A DNA stretch of 64,000 nt from Paraflavitalea soli (GCF_003555545.1 NZ_CP032157.1:1616546-1680545), one strand, 5' to 3'. Shown: positions 18,948 to 26,594, numbered from the stretch's first letter. Notes: generated by a model from the sequence alone, not told the origin. Program-made: numbers and translations.

Positions 18948-19478
18948 ATGATCGCATTTTTTCAAAAAATCACAGATGTACTTAATGGATCCAATATACC
19001 CTATATGCTTTCTGGTAGTGTAGCTATGAGTATATACATCGTGCCTAGAGCGACACGAGATTTTGATTTTATTATTCATCTTGACCCGAAAAATATAGAT
19101 CTGTTTATAGAGCATTTTAAAGATGGTTATTATTGTGATAAAGATGCCATTGAAGACGCGGTAAGAAGGCGGAGTATGTTCAATATCATCGATCATGCAT
19201 CTGGCTTTAAAGCAGATTTTGTGGTTTTAAAAGACGAGGCTTTCCGGCAGGAAGAATTTAATAGAAGGAAAAAAGTTGATTTTTTCAATAAAGCGATTTA
19301 TGTGGTATCTCCGGAGGATTTACTTATTTCAAAAGTAATATGGATACAGCAGTATCAATCGGCGCAACAGGCAGAGGATATTAAGAATCTTGCGGCTATT
19401 GAGAATATGGATTGGTCCTATATCAAGAAATGGATCAGCAAATTGAATTTGAAAACATTTGATTTATTGTCGTTATGA
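18948..19478 (+). CDS. Nucleotidyltransferase-fold protein, AbiEii/MNT-like
   Basis: The 176-aa protein carries the nucleotidyltransferase signature: LSGSVAMSIY (glycine/serine loop) followed by ATRDFDFII, where the DxD acidic pair would bind metal, and a third acidic candidate in FKADFVVL near residue 90. Such stand-alone domains occur in AbiE- and MNT-type toxin-antitoxin pairs and in RNA or antibiotic adenylylation. Its stop overlaps the start of the next small gene (ATGA at 19475), so the two are translationally coupled. The region is A/T-richer than its neighbours, consistent with transfer. The role is not proven. Confidence 0.7.
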   Translation: MIAFFQKITDVLNGSNIPYMLSGSVAMSIYIVPRATRDFDFIIHLDPKNIDLFIEHFKDGYYCDKDAIEDAVRRRSMFNIIDHASGFKADFVVLKDEAFRQEEFNRRKKVDFFNKAIYVVSPEDLLISKVIWIQQYQSAQQAEDIKNLAAIENMDWSYIKKWISKLNLKTFDLLSL

Positions 19479-19666
19479 ATGATACCCCACAACACATAAA
19501 GGACTTGCAGTTGAAAATATGGCTTTCGAAATCTCCTGCAGAGAGGCTTAAACAGTTTATGGAAGATAATACTGCTTTATTTCAGTTTTGGAAAGCTGCC
19601 AAAAAATCTACTATTGAGGCTAATGATCCTACCGTTGAAACTAAAACAACTGATTCGCCGCAATAG
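19475..19666 (+). CDS. Small helical partner protein of the nucleotidyltransferase (63 aa)
   Basis: A short helical protein (IWLSKSPAERLKQFMEDN near residues 14-32) has a polar Thr/Glu-rich tail. It overlaps the upstream nucleotidyltransferase gene by 4 bp. I do not recognise a named family. The coupling and size resemble small partners in toxin-antitoxin-like pairs, but no toxin or antitoxin motif is evident. Confidence 0.55.
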   Translation: MNDTPQHIKDLQLKIWLSKSPAERLKQFMEDNTALFQFWKAAKKSTIEANDPTVETKTTDSPQ

Positions 19667-19674
19667 TCAATTTA

Positions 19675-19821
19675 TTACTCTGTTCTCAAACTTTTCACGG
19701 GATTTGCGATGGCGGCTTTGATAGACTGAAAGCTGACCGTTAATAAAGTAATCATCAATACGCCCCACCCGATGCCGCGAAGATCCACCATGATAGATTT
19801 ATAAACCAGGGTAATACAACT
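19675..19821 (-). pseudogene. C-terminal remnant of a MacB/FtsX-like ABC transporter permease
   Basis: On the minus strand, 48 codons are open before the stop at 19675-19677. They end VSFQSIKAAIANPVKSLRTE, the very conserved tail of MacB-like permeases in Bacteroidota, preceded by part of the last membrane helix (GWGVLMITLLT). A TGA at 19822-19824 and unrelated sequence cut off the rest, so only the last few percent of the gene survive. Confidence 0.75.
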
Positions 19822-19856
19822 TCATCGTACTTTTAAAGTATAAACGTAGATCAGCA

Positions 19857-20708
19857 ATGGCCCTCTTAGAGAAATATATTACCGGCTATGTTATATCAAA
19901 GGATGGAACAAGGGTTGGCTATAGACAAACCGGGTACGGGCCGGGAGTTATTCTTGTCCATGGTGCGATGATGACCTCTAAAAATTTTCTGCAACTTGCC
20001 AGTTTCTTATCCAATGAATTCACTGTTTATATTCCAGACAGGCGGGGTCGCGGCTTAAGCGGTCCATTTGGCCAGAATTATGGCATTGGATCAGAAAGCG
20101 AGGATCTGCAGGCATTAATCCATAAGACAGGAACAGATAAGATATTTGGGCTTAGTTCTGGTGCTATTTGTGTACTTCGAACTGCCATTATAGAACCCGC
20201 TCTAAAAAAAGTAGTACTCTACGAACCTCCGATCCCGGTCAAGGGAACTAACCCTGCGGCCTGGGGCAGTCGCTATGAATCGGCCCTCTCCCGCGGAAAC
20301 TTTGGAAAAGCAATGTTCACGGCCATAAAAGGCACCGATGATCCCTCTTTATTTACAGCCTTGCCGGGCTTTCTTATTGCACCATTGTTAAATGTTGGTA
20401 TAAACGCAGATGCGAAGAAACAAACGGACGATCATGTGCCCTTGAAATCCTTAATACCAACCATGCATTACGATCTTCTATTGGTGCGTGAATCACCTGG
20501 ACTTATAGACCGGTGTAAAGAAATTAAAGCTGAAATGCTGCTGATGGGTGGAACCAGGAGCCAACGTTACCTTAAACTTGCACTTGATACATTAAGCACC
20601 GTTTTGCCGCAAGCAAAACGTGTAGAATCGCGCGGCTTGGGGCATACGGCCGCCGATAATGACAACAGTCCGGAAAAAATTGCAAAAGAGTTAATAGCCT
20701 TTTTTTAA
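19857..20708 (+). CDS. Alpha/beta-hydrolase
   Basis: A cytosolic alpha/beta-hydrolase fold protein of 283 aa. It has VILVHGAMM (oxyanion loop, about residue 33), the strand motif VYIPDRRGRGLSGP, nucleophile elbow GLSSGA near residue 100 and a candidate His in GLGHTAADN near the C-terminus. The acid is less clear (probably near the MLLMGG loop). There is no signal peptide. It has its own promoter region, since the upstream 190 bp hold only the antisense permease remnant. The substrate cannot be inferred. Confidence 0.8.
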   Translation: MALLEKYITGYVISKDGTRVGYRQTGYGPGVILVHGAMMTSKNFLQLASFLSNEFTVYIPDRRGRGLSGPFGQNYGIGSESEDLQALIHKTGTDKIFGLSSGAICVLRTAIIEPALKKVVLYEPPIPVKGTNPAAWGSRYESALSRGNFGKAMFTAIKGTDDPSLFTALPGFLIAPLLNVGINADAKKQTDDHVPLKSLIPTMHYDLLLVRESPGLIDRCKEIKAEMLLMGGTRSQRYLKLALDTLSTVLPQAKRVESRGLGHTAADNDNSPEKIAKELIAFF

Positions 20709-21121
20709 CCGCGCAGGATGCAACATAAGTTGTAGTCAATGGTACAATAGTTATTTGCCCCGGCTTTATAAACCCTTCCCAGTTGTATACCCTGCAAACC
20801 CTTCATTACCCGCCGTGTGATTGAAGTACTTTTCGCCATTCCAGGTCTGAATGAATGTCCCCATGGCAACATCATATATGAGGGGAGTAACATGCAACTT
20901 CACCATTATAATCCCTTTTATTATGGTACAGTGTTTTAACGCTACCCAACACTGTTAAAACACCTGTTTTAACCTTAACTAAACAATATGGGTGAAAAAA
21001 CCCTTTTCCGGATAGCAATTTAATTTCAGCTTTGAATAAGTCCGACAGCTATGAATGCAATGCCGGGGCCTACAATTAGTTCTTGTCATAATTTGCCTTT
21101 AAATGGTTTAAATAATATTTT
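20709..21121. other. Intergenic region without a confident gene
   Basis: A 62-codon minus-strand frame (20705-20893) is open but overlaps the upstream gene end and has no family likeness. The right half holds a 55-bp block (20957-21012) repeated upstream of the 26.2-kb operon, and is A/T-rich like a promoter. Confidence 0.5.
20957..21012 (+). promoter_or_regulatory. Shared upstream element, copy A
   Basis: The block runs from AAAACACCT through CCTTAACTAAAC and ATGGGTG to TTCCGG. It matches a block upstream of the minus-strand operon (26314-26366) at about four of every five positions and in the same orientation relative to the gene. It precedes the trypsin-like gene at 21122. Conservation between two otherwise unrelated genes points to a common regulatory site or a mobile promoter segment. 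Confidence 0.5.
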
Positions 21122-21850
21122 ATGCTATCAAAGAAAAACAAACCAACCCGTAAAAAGTCAACCCAATCTAAGGAAGATAGCAAGACCGAAAAGCTGAAGC
21201 AGTTTATCCGGGCTCGTGGCGCCGATTTTTTGTTGGATAAAAATATTTCTTCTGTTGGTATTGGGTATAAGCAAAAGGATGGTAAATCAACCAAAGAACT
21301 AGCTATACAGTTTACAGTAAATAAAAAGGTGGGACTTGATTTACTGGAATCGGTAGAAACAACCGAAATACCAACATCAATAGTAGTAGATGGAGTTGAA
21401 TTCCCGACCGATGTAGTTGAGCGCAGCTTTTCAAAATCGTTTAAAATTGTACCGGAAGAAATTGGGAGTAGCCGCAAAACCCGTGTTGATCCGATTGTGC
21501 CAGGTATAAGTATAGCCAATACAAAAATCAGCGCCGGCACTATTGGAGGCATCGTGTTTGACAAGGAAACCGGAACTCCATATATTTTAAGTAACTGGCA
21601 TGTACTGCATGGCCCTGAAGGGAATATTGGTGACACTATCGTACAACCAGGGCCGTTTGATGACAATCGTATTCAATTGAATCAGATAGGGAAACTGGTT
21701 CGCTCACATCTGGGGGCTGCCGGCGATTGTGCGCTGGCCAGTATGGAAAGCCGCACTTTTAAGCAGGAGATATTTGAGCTGAATGTTGCAGCAGAACAAA
21801 TTGGTGAGCCGGATTTGGGAGATAAAGTTAATGCTGGGACAATGAGATAA
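21122..21850 (+). CDS. Trypsin-like serine peptidase, C-terminally truncated
   Basis: A basic N-terminal stretch (about residues 1-30) is followed by a domain with internal strands (SSVGIGYKQKDGKST). The first half of a trypsin-like barrel comes next: catalytic His in LSNWHVLHG near residue 160 and Asp in AAGDCALA near 200. The GDSG segment with the catalytic Ser should lie about 60-90 residues further, but the frame ends at 242 aa shortly after EPDLGDKV. The product therefore lacks its nucleophile. There is no signal peptide. It is probably a pseudogene cut at a recombination junction near 21835, just before the lipoprotein gene. Confidence 0.65.
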   Translation: MLSKKNKPTRKKSTQSKEDSKTEKLKQFIRARGADFLLDKNISSVGIGYKQKDGKSTKELAIQFTVNKKVGLDLLESVETTEIPTSIVVDGVEFPTDVVERSFSKSFKIVPEEIGSSRKTRVDPIVPGISIANTKISAGTIGGIVFDKETGTPYILSNWHVLHGPEGNIGDTIVQPGPFDDNRIQLNQIGKLVRSHLGAAGDCALASMESRTFKQEIFELNVAAEQIGEPDLGDKVNAGTMR

Positions 21851-21892
21851 AGAGACATGAAGTCGTGTATCAAAAAAAATAAAAAAGTAAAT

Positions 21893-22360
21893 ATGAAAAG
21901 AATAAACCTGTTAATTTTCTTACTTTCAGTTTGCTTGGTGATTTCATGCAATAATAAGTCAGATAAACAAGCATCAAAGGAAAAAACACACCTTTCAGAG
22001 GGCGAAAGCAATATTTTAAAAGAGAAAATTTCTGAAGAGAATATCTTTTGGCAGAGCGGTGATTGTGAATTTCTATTCAAGAATGATGGAAGCGTTATTG
22101 CGCTAAAGCATGAAAAAGATGGAAATACTTTTACTGAAAATGGCAAATGGAGTTATGACAAAGAAGATAAAAATCTTACGTTAGCATGGAACGAAAAGAA
22201 ACAACGTTCTGTAACAGTTGCAGAGATACTTCCTGAATGGACAGAAATTTATACTTCTGATAACATCTACTTTGGTGAAGGTTTTTGGGCGGATACATGG
22301 TCAACAATGTTTATTTTAAAAAGGATGAAATTAATTGACGATCGTTTTAATGTAAATTGA
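21893..22360 (+). CDS. Small lipoprotein (155 aa)
   Basis: A type II signal peptide with lipobox VISC (about residue 19) precedes a Lys/Ser/Glu-rich linker and a small domain. The domain has GDCEFLFKNDGSVIAL and GKWSYDKEDKNLTL, the layout of lipocalin-like or META-like beta domains in Bacteroidota. ATG 21893 is chosen over 21857 because it places the signal peptide at the start. Composition is A/T-rich compared with the PUL genes. Function unknown. Confidence 0.7.
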   Translation: MKRINLLIFLLSVCLVISCNNKSDKQASKEKTHLSEGESNILKEKISEENIFWQSGDCEFLFKNDGSVIALKHEKDGNTFTENGKWSYDKEDKNLTLAWNEKKQRSVTVAEILPEWTEIYTSDNIYFGEGFWADTWSTMFILKRMKLIDDRFNVN

Positions 22361-22711
22361 ATAGGTGAAAGTTCCCGTTTACATGAACCTTTTTGCATTT
22401 TGTTCCCTTAGTTTGAACCTGCATAATAACGTATCACAGAGACTGGACGTTGAAACTTTGGCTATCTGGCTCTCGGTCCAATTGCCGTCTACATACTTGT
22501 AAAAGCGTCAAGGTAAAGTTCTTCTTATTCCCGGGCCAGGAGGCTTCAGAGCTCTATATGAACCCTCTTATATTTTCCATGTGTCGCAGTTCGAACCTAC
22601 AAATATCTCTGTAACAATAAATTGCGTAGAGAGTTAAATGCGTTACTAATTTCATTAAACTAAAAAACCTTCAGATTCAACGATCTGAAAGGTTCATTTT
22701 TTATCGTCGGG
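22361..22711. other. Intergenic region carrying repeat copy 1
   Basis: No gene is seen. From 22524 onward the sequence is a diverged copy of 26392-26599 and ends in a terminator and a tRNA 3'-end fragment. The first 160 bp show nothing recognisable. Confidence 0.6.
22661..22694 (-). terminator. Rho-independent terminator in repeat copy 1
   Basis: AACCTTCAGAT (22666-22676) pairs with ATCTGAAAGGTT (22683-22694) around a 6-nt loop with one bulge. The A-run at 22662-22667 becomes the T-tail on the minus strand. It lies directly downstream of the tRNA-like end at 22704-22720. Confidence 0.7.
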
Positions 22712-22720
22712 TTGACTGGA
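22704..22720 (-). other. Degenerate tRNA 3'-end fragment
   Basis: On the minus strand TCCAGTCAACCCGACGA matches the T-stem, acceptor strand and discriminator layout of the better copy at 26571-26594, but the T-loop is broken and the CCA is mutated. No tRNA body lies upstream. Confidence 0.45.
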
Positions 22721-22723
22721 CCA

Positions 22724-22930
22724 ATTTCGAATCAGTATTTGGAGGATTTGATAGAAATTCAGCGACTTAAATATTTATTTACCTCTAATGAAGTGCTAGC
22801 TTTTAAAAAGAAAGGCACCTATTTCAGAGTAGGTATATTAGAAGACATGTGCTTAAATAAATCCTATGTCTACTCTGGTAAAGAAACTGATGATCCACGG
22901 AAAGTGGTGAAAACGAAAAATGTTTTAATG
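22724..22930 (+). pseudogene. Possible gene fragment, unrecognised
   Basis: This open stretch has a protein-like composition (YLEDLIEIQRLKYLFTSN, then GTYFRVGILEDMCLNKSY). It has no ATG near its beginning; the only upstream start is a TTG inside the tRNA-like fragment. Beyond about 22930 the frame runs antisense to the inhibitor gene, so its continuation to 23125 is probably chance. It may be the middle of a truncated gene. Confidence 0.25.
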
Positions 22931-23377
22931 TGCTTCAGCCGGATTAGTTTTGATACAGCAATGACCATAGTTGTTCCCCAGGCCTCTGCGCAGCCAAAAG
23001 TCAAGATACGACCCTTGTTTTTTTCTGATCACCAGCGAATAAAGAAAGATCCACTTTTGCCGGTTCTCTCCCAGGTTCACAGTATGAAAGGATTGATTGA
23101 CCAACTCGATGATATCTTTCTGTAGGCGGTTGGTGTCCAAATCCCAAGCCAGTCCGGCGCCTGCATTCAGCGAAAAGGTAATGGCCAGCGTATCGCCCAC
23201 TCTCGCCTGGAGTATTAGTAAGGTATCGCCTGCTTTTTGTCCTTCTGCGTACAAGCAGTTGTTGATGGAGATGGTTTGGGGCATTGTTGAGCTGGTAGTG
23301 GTCACCGTTTTATTAAGTAAACACGATTGCAATACAACACACCACAAAAGGAGAAAAATCCCGCGGCCCATAACCAA
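22925..23377 (-). CDS. Chagasin-like (I42) cysteine protease inhibitor lipoprotein, apparently frameshifted
   Basis: A lipoprotein signal peptide (lipobox LQSC near residue 19) precedes a chagasin-type domain. VGDTLAITFSLNAGAGLAWDL corresponds to the family's GDxLxLxLxxNPTTGYxW loop, except that NPTTG reads NAGAG. After QKWIFLYSLVIR the family pattern continues only in another frame (KGRILTFGCAEAWG, like the RPWE loop). The switch is at a run of seven A (minus strand, 23018-23024): removing one A restores an open frame that stops at 22870. The gene follows the papain-like peptidase by 10 bp, matching protease with inhibitor. It is either inactivated, a sequencing error, or read through by slippage. 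Confidence 0.65.
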   Translation of the reverse strand: MVMGRGIFLLLWCVVLQSCLLNKTVTTTSSTMPQTISINNCLYAEGQKAGDTLLILQARVGDTLAITFSLNAGAGLAWDLDTNRLQKDIIELVNQSFHTVNLGENRQKWIFLYSLVIRKKQGSYLDFWLRRGLGNNYGHCCIKTNPAEAH

Positions 23378-23387
23378 AGTTATTGTT

Positions 23388-24644
23388 TTATCGGGCTACA
23401 ACCCAACAGGCCTTTAACCCGATATTGCAACTCTTGTAATCCAGCCACATATACCCGCTCTGGGTGCCCGTACCACCAGTTATTCCCCAGCCTTCGCCCC
23501 ACGAGTTTTTTATCAGCCAGGCTTGTTTATCATCATCCCAGCCGATGATCAACACCGAATGGTTAGAGGAAAAACTGCCATCGGATTCTTTGTAACGGTT
23601 ACTGTCGCGCCATACATTACCTTCCACTCGTTTATACATTAACCATCCAGGAGTAGTGTTTACTGAGCTCACCACACTGCCAAACCGGCAAATGGCGTCC
23701 TTGATCTTTTTGATCGAGGCAGTATCGCCCGGTGTTTCGCACGATATCATGCTCCAGTCTTTAAGGCCATGGCCTGTAGCAGGTTGCCGGCAGGACTGCA
23801 AAAATTTACCGGTGAAAGAATAAGCTGAAGAGTCGGCAAGCAAAACGGAGGGGGCATCCATCCATTTAAAAACCAAATAACTACTGCCGCCGTTGGAATC
23901 TCCCCCTTTGGAGCAATCAATGATCTCCTGTTGAGAGGAAACAATGTTCTGCTGCGGATGCCTGATCTGGTAATTAATGTCGAAAGCTTTGGCAGCGGCA
24001 ATGGCCCAGCAGATGATATAGGGAGTTTGATCGATAGTAGATGAGTTCACACCAAACATCCTGATATCCAGTTGGCGGACGCTCGGGTCCAGTTGCCTGC
24101 CCGCAAACTTCAAGAAGGGGTATTGGGCGGCATTAGAACAATGACTGGCCAGAAAAGCGAGTTCGGCCGCAGGAAGCCGGCCGCCCCTTTCTCCAGTCAG
24201 GAACTTCAGGGGAATGAACGATTTGCTGGTAATGCCCAATTGCACCGTGCTCGCCAGCCCGCTATTGAAGTTGGCTTTGAATTGCCGGATTTCCGCCAGT
24301 TTATTGTCTTGCAGTTCGGTGAGCCGAGCAAAAAAAGCTGCCGTGTCTACCAGTATAGACGAGGCAGGCTGTTCTATTTGGTTGATAAAGTTCAGCGAAT
24401 CCAAAGCGATCGCTTTGATCACTGCACTGTCCTTGATCAACAGATCCTGTTTGGAATCGATCATATACATTACCTCTGATAGCCTTGCTCTTTTAACGGC
24501 GGCACGGCCACTGATAAAATAATTGACTCCAATCACCACCAGGGTTAAACCAAGCAAAAGCAACAAAACTAACTTGTTCCTGCGTCGGCGCCCCTTCCGC
24601 TGCCGCTGATCGTCATCCCATATAAATTGTTGAGAGTTTGTCAT
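23388..24644 (-). CDS. Membrane-anchored papain-like (C1A) cysteine peptidase
   Basis: Residues 1-25 are charged, followed by one transmembrane helix (about 25-45: LVLLLLLGLTLVVIGVNY). A coiled-coil-like region (about 50-130) precedes the peptidase domain. The catalytic Cys lies in TPYIICWAIAAAKA near residue 212, where CGSC of classical papains is replaced by YIIC. The His is in SNHSVLIIGWDDD near 366 and the Asn in WLIKNSWGEGWG near 385. The oxyanion Gln is probably DQTP. The active site should face the periplasm. It starts 3 bp after the upstream gene and is followed by the chagasin-like inhibitor gene, a protease/inhibitor operon. Confidence 0.82.
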   Translation of the reverse strand: MTNSQQFIWDDDQRQRKGRRRRNKLVLLLLLGLTLVVIGVNYFISGRAAVKRARLSEVMYMIDSKQDLLIKDSAVIKAIALDSLNFINQIEQPASSILVDTAAFFARLTELQDNKLAEIRQFKANFNSGLASTVQLGITSKSFIPLKFLTGERGGRLPAAELAFLASHCSNAAQYPFLKFAGRQLDPSVRQLDIRMFGVNSSTIDQTPYIICWAIAAAKAFDINYQIRHPQQNIVSSQQEIIDCSKGGDSNGGSSYLVFKWMDAPSVLLADSSAYSFTGKFLQSCRQPATGHGLKDWSMISCETPGDTASIKKIKDAICRFGSVVSSVNTTPGWLMYKRVEGNVWRDSNRYKESDGSFSSNHSVLIIGWDDDKQAWLIKNSWGEGWGITGGTGTQSGYMWLDYKSCNIGLKACWVVAR

Positions 24645-24647
24645 GGC

Positions 24648-25163
24648 CTACTTTTTTCCCAGGTTATAGTTGATGGAAAAATAGGGCTTAAACACAGCTT
24701 GGTTGGTCAGATCGCTTTTCAAAGCGGCATCGTCTTTCACGGCCCCGCCCTCGGTCAGTTTGTTCAGGTCTTTGTGATAGCCGAATATACAGCCTGCGGA
24801 GATAGAAAAAGAGGAGCCAAACGAAAGTCCCAGCCCTACCGGGAACAATGCATCCTGAACGCCCGTGGTCACGCCCACTTGGGCAAAGGGGTATACTGGG
24901 TCCCAACTCGCAATGATCAGGTTCAGGAATACCGTGGGCCGCACATTCACTTTCACATCGTCGGTTTTTGCTACGGTGTTCACGCCGTTGTCTGTTTTGA
25001 TAGCATATTCAGGGTAGCTGAATTGAGTATAGATCACGCCTGTTGATACAAAAGGATACAGGCCCAGCTTTTTGGCAATGGTAAATGATTTGGTGGTCGC
25101 CTTTTTAACATCTTCAGTGCCGTCATCCTTGAGTGGGGTAAGGGTATAGTTGATTTCTTTCAT
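24648..25163 (-). CDS. C-terminal half of a probable outer-membrane protein (in frame with 25203-26252)
   Basis: The 171-aa frame consists of amphipathic beta strands (LGLYPFVSTGVIYTQFSY, FAQVGVTTGVQDALFPVGLG, FSISAGCIFGY, KPYFSINYNLGKK) typical of the last strands of a beta-barrel. It has no signal peptide. It continues the upstream gene in the same frame: only one TAA (25203-25205) and 13 sense codons separate them. It probably forms one 534-residue protein with the upstream part when the stop is ignored. Confidence 0.6.
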   Translation of the reverse strand: MKEINYTLTPLKDDGTEDVKKATTKSFTIAKKLGLYPFVSTGVIYTQFSYPEYAIKTDNGVNTVAKTDDVKVNVRPTVFLNLIIASWDPVYPFAQVGVTTGVQDALFPVGLGLSFGSSFSISAGCIFGYHKDLNKLTEGGAVKDDAALKSDLTNQAVFKPYFSINYNLGKK

Positions 25164-25202
25164 TGTTTTGATGTTCCAGTCAAGTTTATCGTTAAAGTCC
25201 TT

Positions 25203-26252
25203 TTAAAACCCTTCGTGCATGATCTTACCGTTAACTGATACGCCGCTGAAATCCTTGGCAAAATCGGTCAGGCGTTTAATAAGAGTACTGTCTTGGGTGA
25301 TCAGCGATTCCTGACTGGCAAAAGAAGCCTGTGTGGCAGTAGTCAGGGTTTTAGCAAATATGGTGGAATAGCTTTTAAATTCTTTGAGTCTGGCGGGAAT
25401 GAGATCGGCGGTAAACAGTGCATCGAAATCAGAAGTAAGCAATTTTTGAACATCTTTAAGCTTGTCTTTGGCATCCTTGTCCCGTTCAGCAAGAACGTCC
25501 TTCCAGTTACCGGCAGTGGTAAGCTCATCGTTGAATTTGGTATAGTCGTCATCAACTTTGTACAGGTTGCTGGCCGTGAGTTTCACCCATCCGCTGACGG
25601 TCCGGTTGGTGCTACCGGTAGAAGGGATATTTAATTCTCCAAAGAGAAACTGTTCGGTTGTTTGAATATCATTAATCCTGTCGGCAATAGCATTGTATTT
25701 TTTCAGCAGGTCTTCACTGGCCACAATGGCGTCGGGTTTTATTAAGGTGACAAACTCCAGAATCCATTGGTTAAGGATGACGCTGGGTTTAACTTCTGTC
25801 ATCTTTTTATCATCGCCAGGGAGCGCTTTGTCTTTTGTTTCTGAAGCATCTTTGGTAGCGCCTGTGGGTAGTTTGGCAATGAAGTCGGTGATCGCTTTGT
25901 AGGAGGGGTCTTCCACATTTTTCTGGGTCGATTTAACCGTGGTGCGCAGGGGGTTATAAAAGTGGAAATAGACCTGGAAATCGTTTTTGTGGTTATTCTT
26001 AATATTGAAGATCATGTCAGCGTCCAGCTTATGTGTAATGTCCTCGTCATCTATGCTGTAGTATAAGGTCAGGTCTTTGTCAAAATAGATAAATACGCTG
26101 TTCTTAATGCGGGTGCCGTTGATCCTATTAAAGACGCCATCGTCCTGGCATCGGGCCGCCTGCGGAGACAGCAGGCTGATAACCATCAGCAAACAAAACA
26201 ATACAAAACAGGCACAGGAGCATGGGCGCTTAGCGAAATGAAAACGAGACAT
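25203..26252 (-). CDS. Exported protein, N-terminal part of a probable outer-membrane protein ending at an in-frame TAA
   Basis: ATG 26252 begins a signal peptide (about residues 1-35, basic then FVLFCLLMVISLLS, with cleavage near ARCQ). The longer frame from 26336 would add 28 residues before it. The mature part is helical and charged with several coiled-coil-like stretches, and contains VFIYFDKDLTLYYS near the start. It ends GKIMHEGF then TAA, after which the frame stays open into the barrel-like gene. A CAA-to-TAA change would explain this. It is the first gene of the operon barrel-protease-inhibitor and lies downstream of regulatory copy B. Confidence 0.65.
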   Translation of the reverse strand: MSRFHFAKRPCSCACFVLFCLLMVISLLSPQAARCQDDGVFNRINGTRIKNSVFIYFDKDLTLYYSIDDEDITHKLDADMIFNIKNNHKNDFQVYFHFYNPLRTTVKSTQKNVEDPSYKAITDFIAKLPTGATKDASETKDKALPGDDKKMTEVKPSVILNQWILEFVTLIKPDAIVASEDLLKKYNAIADRINDIQTTEQFLFGELNIPSTGSTNRTVSGWVKLTASNLYKVDDDYTKFNDELTTAGNWKDVLAERDKDAKDKLKDVQKLLTSDFDALFTADLIPARLKEFKSYSTIFAKTLTTATQASFASQESLITQDSTLIKRLTDFAKDFSGVSVNGKIMHEGF

Positions 26253-26313
26253 AAACAGTAGTAATTGGTGAGCAAATTCGGTTGTTGTATAAATATATTG
26301 CAACTGTATGGAG

Positions 26314-26380
26314 CCGGAACCCGTTAAAACACCCATGTCGTTTAGTTAAGGTAAAAAAGGTGTTTTCACCCATGTCGTTT
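26314..26380 (-). promoter_or_regulatory. Shared upstream element, copy B, with 14-bp direct repeats
   Basis: On the minus strand this block matches copy A (20957-21012), sharing CCTTAACTAAAC and ATGGGTG. Copy B also contains CACCCATGTCGTTT twice (plus-strand view 26330-26343 and 26367-26380), 37 bp apart. It sits 62 bp upstream of the operon start at 26252, a suitable place for a regulator site. Confidence 0.5.
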
Positions 26381-26528
26381 TGTAAGCTTCCCTTATTTCC
26401 GGTCCAGAAGGCTTTATAGTTATTATCTGAACCCTTTTAGATTTTGTCTTTTATAGTTCGAACTCATAAGTGTTTCTGTAACAATTAATAGTATAAGAAA
26501 GTAAACGTAGTAGCATTTCTTTAAAAGC

Positions 26529-26561
26529 AAAAAACCTTCAAATCCAACGATCTGAAGGGTT
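26529..26561 (-). terminator. Rho-independent terminator in repeat copy 2
   Basis: AACCTTCAAAT (26533-26543) pairs with ATCTGAAGGGTT (26550-26561), with one mismatch and one bulge. The A-run before it gives the T-tail on the minus strand. It trails the tRNA-like end. Confidence 0.6.
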
Positions 26562-26570
26562 CATTTTTTA

Positions 26571-26594
26571 TGGTCGGGGCGGCTGGATTCGAAC
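26571..26594 (-). other. tRNA 3'-end fragment with encoded CCA, probable attachment-site scar
   Basis: On the minus strand the 24 bases read GTTCGAATCCAGCC then GCCCCGACCA: T-loop (TTCGAAT), T-stem 3' half (CCAGC), acceptor 3' half (CGCCCCG), discriminator A and CCA. No D-arm, anticodon arm or 5' acceptor half lies upstream, so it is not a functional tRNA. Integrases commonly recombine into exactly this part of tRNA genes and leave such copies. Confidence 0.65.

Larger units (their letters stand above)
22524..22732 (-). repeat. Diverged direct repeat, copy 1 (tRNA 3' end plus downstream region)
   Basis: This block and 26392-26599 share a long series of matching words in the same order (CTTATT, TTCGAAC, TCTGTAACAAT, AAAAACCTTCA, CAACGATCTGAA, GGTTCATTTTTTAT, GACTGGA or GGCTGGA). 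Read on the minus strand each copy is a tRNA 3' end, a terminator and about 150 bp of trailer. The pair flanks a 3.7-kb segment with the protease operon. Confidence 0.65.

Noticed and set aside
22931-23125. Extension of the 22712 plus-strand frame
   Set aside because: It lies antisense to the chagasin-like inhibitor and the translation is low in recognisable structure.
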